In this document: one piece after another, positions 63,187 to 64,000 of the stretch | How the letters are laid out: each line of letters begins with the position of its first letter | Numbering within the stretch: the first letter of the stretch is position 1 | Assembly (NCBI GenBank): GCA_905182495.1 | Contig: CAJJBU010000017.1 | Span: 1-64,000 of the forward strand | Direction: 5' to 3' | Source: Flavobacteriales bacterium UBA952 | GTDB lineage: Bacteria > Bacteroidota > Bacteroidia > Flavobacteriales_D > Crocinitomicaceae | Length of the DNA: 64,000 nt | Notes under the pieces: generated by a model | Database searches by the model: none | What the model was told of the DNA's origin: nothing | Seen by the model: the letters and a program-made list of their open reading frames with translations, nothing else | Position numbers and translations under genes: made by a program

Positions 63187-63684
63187 TTAATTCTTATTCA
63201 TATTAGAAGGGTTTGAAGGACCTCCAGGACCTCCTCTTTTAGAAGGAGCATTTTTCATACGATTCATGAGCTGCTGTTTAAATTCTTTCTGAACTTCAAC
63301 TTCGAATTTGAATGCTTTTTCATAGCCAATAATCGTTCCGATTTTTTTTGAATAGTCATTTTTAATTTCAATTATTGAGACTTGTTGGTCATGCATATCG
63401 TCAAGGATCTTTTTGTACGTCTCTTCATCAATTTTTGCATCATCTTTTTTTAGTTCTTTAATGCGTTCTTTCATCGCTTTCCTTGACGCCTTAATTTCTA
63501 CTTCCATCTCATTTATTAGGGGCCAGAAGGCTTTTGACTCTTCAGGAGTTAATTCAAGCTTTTTAGTTATGAAACTGACTCTTGCGGCTTCAATCCGTTC
63601 TTTTTTCTCGTTTTTCTGTTCTTTTTCTTGTGCAAATAGCTGAAAACTAGTTAAAACCACACATACAATTAATAGGTTTTTCAT
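63187..63684 (-). CDS. Spy/CpxP-like periplasmic protein
   Basis: The 165-residue secreted protein has a signal peptide (ending FAQ) and a long helical body with charged heptads (KMEVEIKASRKAM, DDAKIDEETYKKILDDM) and an Arg/Gly/Pro-rich tail. The LTxxQ-family pattern LELTPEESKAFWPLINEME is visible. Spy/CpxP-type proteins bind unfolded proteins or metals in the periplasm. In Flavobacteriia similar genes follow an ECF sigma factor and a membrane anti-sigma-like gene; the gene upstream here fits that, but the sigma factor is outside the window. Confidence 0.78.
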   Translation of the reverse strand: MKNLLIVCVVLTSFQLFAQEKEQKNEKKERIEAARVSFITKKLELTPEESKAFWPLINEMEVEIKASRKAMKERIKELKKDDAKIDEETYKKILDDMHDQQVSIIEIKNDYSKKIGTIIGYEKAFKFEVEVQKEFKQQLMNRMKNAPSKRGGPGGPSNPSNMNKN

Positions 63685-63695
63685 GGTAAATTGAT

Positions 63696-64000
63696 TTAAA
63701 AAATTAATAATTCGTCTTCGTAAAATTCATATAGGTTAATTTCTTCTTCACTAATATATTTTTCAATATCTGTGAATTGTATATCGTTGGGTAAAAAATT
63801 TTCATCAGCAATAAGATCAACCTCTCCTTCCAAAACAACGCTCGCAAATTCAATAATCTCCTCCGATGAATAGTTTTCGATATGCCGATCTATATAATTA
63901 ATAATTTCAGCATTGCTTACCTGAGCGAGATTTGACTCTAAAGAGTTCTCGATTCTCACGGGGACATTAAAATCTTGAAAAACGATAAATCCAATTACTA
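63696..64000 (-). CDS. C-terminal part of a membrane protein running off the window edge
   Basis: The frame stays open to the window end: before the GTG at 63959 the codons read GFIVFQDFNVPVR and show a hydrophobic segment, so this is the end of a longer protein rather than an 87-residue gene. The visible C-terminus is acidic (YISEEEINLYEFYEDELLIF). It lies 11 bases upstream of the Spy-like gene. In other Flavobacteriia the same position holds a membrane protein linked to an ECF sigma factor; this identity is inference only. Confidence 0.6.
   Translation of the reverse strand, partial: VIGFIVFQDFNVPVRIENSLESNLAQVSNAEIINYIDRHIENYSSEEIIEFASVVLEGEVDLIADENFLPNDIQFTDIEKYISEEEINLYEFYEDELLIF

Overview
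The window is AT-rich, densely coding DNA from a Bacteroidota chromosome, most likely a marine Flavobacteriales bacterium. Supporting marks are a type IX secretion system (T9SS) factor (PorZ), three T9SS cargo proteins with C-terminal sorting domains, a SusC-style TonB-dependent receptor with an N-terminal carboxypeptidase-like domain, a split cytochrome c oxidase cluster with DUF420 and SCO factors, monomeric isocitrate dehydrogenase, and repeated matches to the Bacteroidota -7 promoter element TAnnTTTG just upstream of genes. I see no tRNA, rRNA, CRISPR array, insertion sequence or prophage; this looks like core chromosome with a few accessory pieces.

Layout. 1-6.1 kb: the N-terminal part of a TonB receptor, a YihY/BrkB membrane protein, a small secreted repeat protein, and an overlapping three-gene operon of two membrane proteins and a secreted DUF2891 protein. 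6.1-11 kb: icd, then a DUF4403 lipoprotein and an OmpA-domain protein. 11-17.1 kb (minus strand): heme O synthase, two cytochrome oxidase subunit III-like proteins, a subunit IV, two SCO proteins, and a DUF3050-DUF420 fusion broken by a frameshift. 17.2-23.4 kb: enoyl-CoA hydratase, a flippase, dxs and an MsbA-like ABC exporter. 23.7-28.2 kb: sugar MFS transporter, GH3 beta-glucosidase and a small unknown protein. 28.3-33.1 kb (minus): a coupled operon of GT2 glycosyltransferase, DUF2079 membrane protein and PorZ. 33.1-40.8 kb: RidA, a TPR-like protein, an rRNA methyltransferase-like enzyme, PhoH, a TIGR01777 epimerase, an S41 protease, DUF389 and YqaA. 40.8-48.8 kb: two T9SS cargo proteins flank a methionine aminotransferase/omega-amidase pair. 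48.9-55.7 kb: SDR, a small membrane protein, an orphan histidine kinase, nitronate monooxygenase, M14 peptidase, and a DUF6150-PnuC-NadR kinase-SCO operon. 55.8-64 kb: pseudouridine synthase, two envelope proteins and pth in one operon, a desaturase, a small membrane protein, a T9SS-exported GH25 lysozyme, asnS, and the tail of a putative stress-type operon.

The most interesting items are the coupling of PorZ (the factor that presents anionic LPS for cargo anchoring) with a lipid-linked sugar transferase and a DUF2079 protein; the DUF3050-DUF420 fusion with a single-base frame break inside an oxidase assembly cluster; the DUF2891 operon with two membrane proteins sharing an HxxxE motif; and a cluster of promoter boxes so close to start codons that several mRNAs may be leaderless. 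All family assignments come from reading motifs by eye; no database search was possible.
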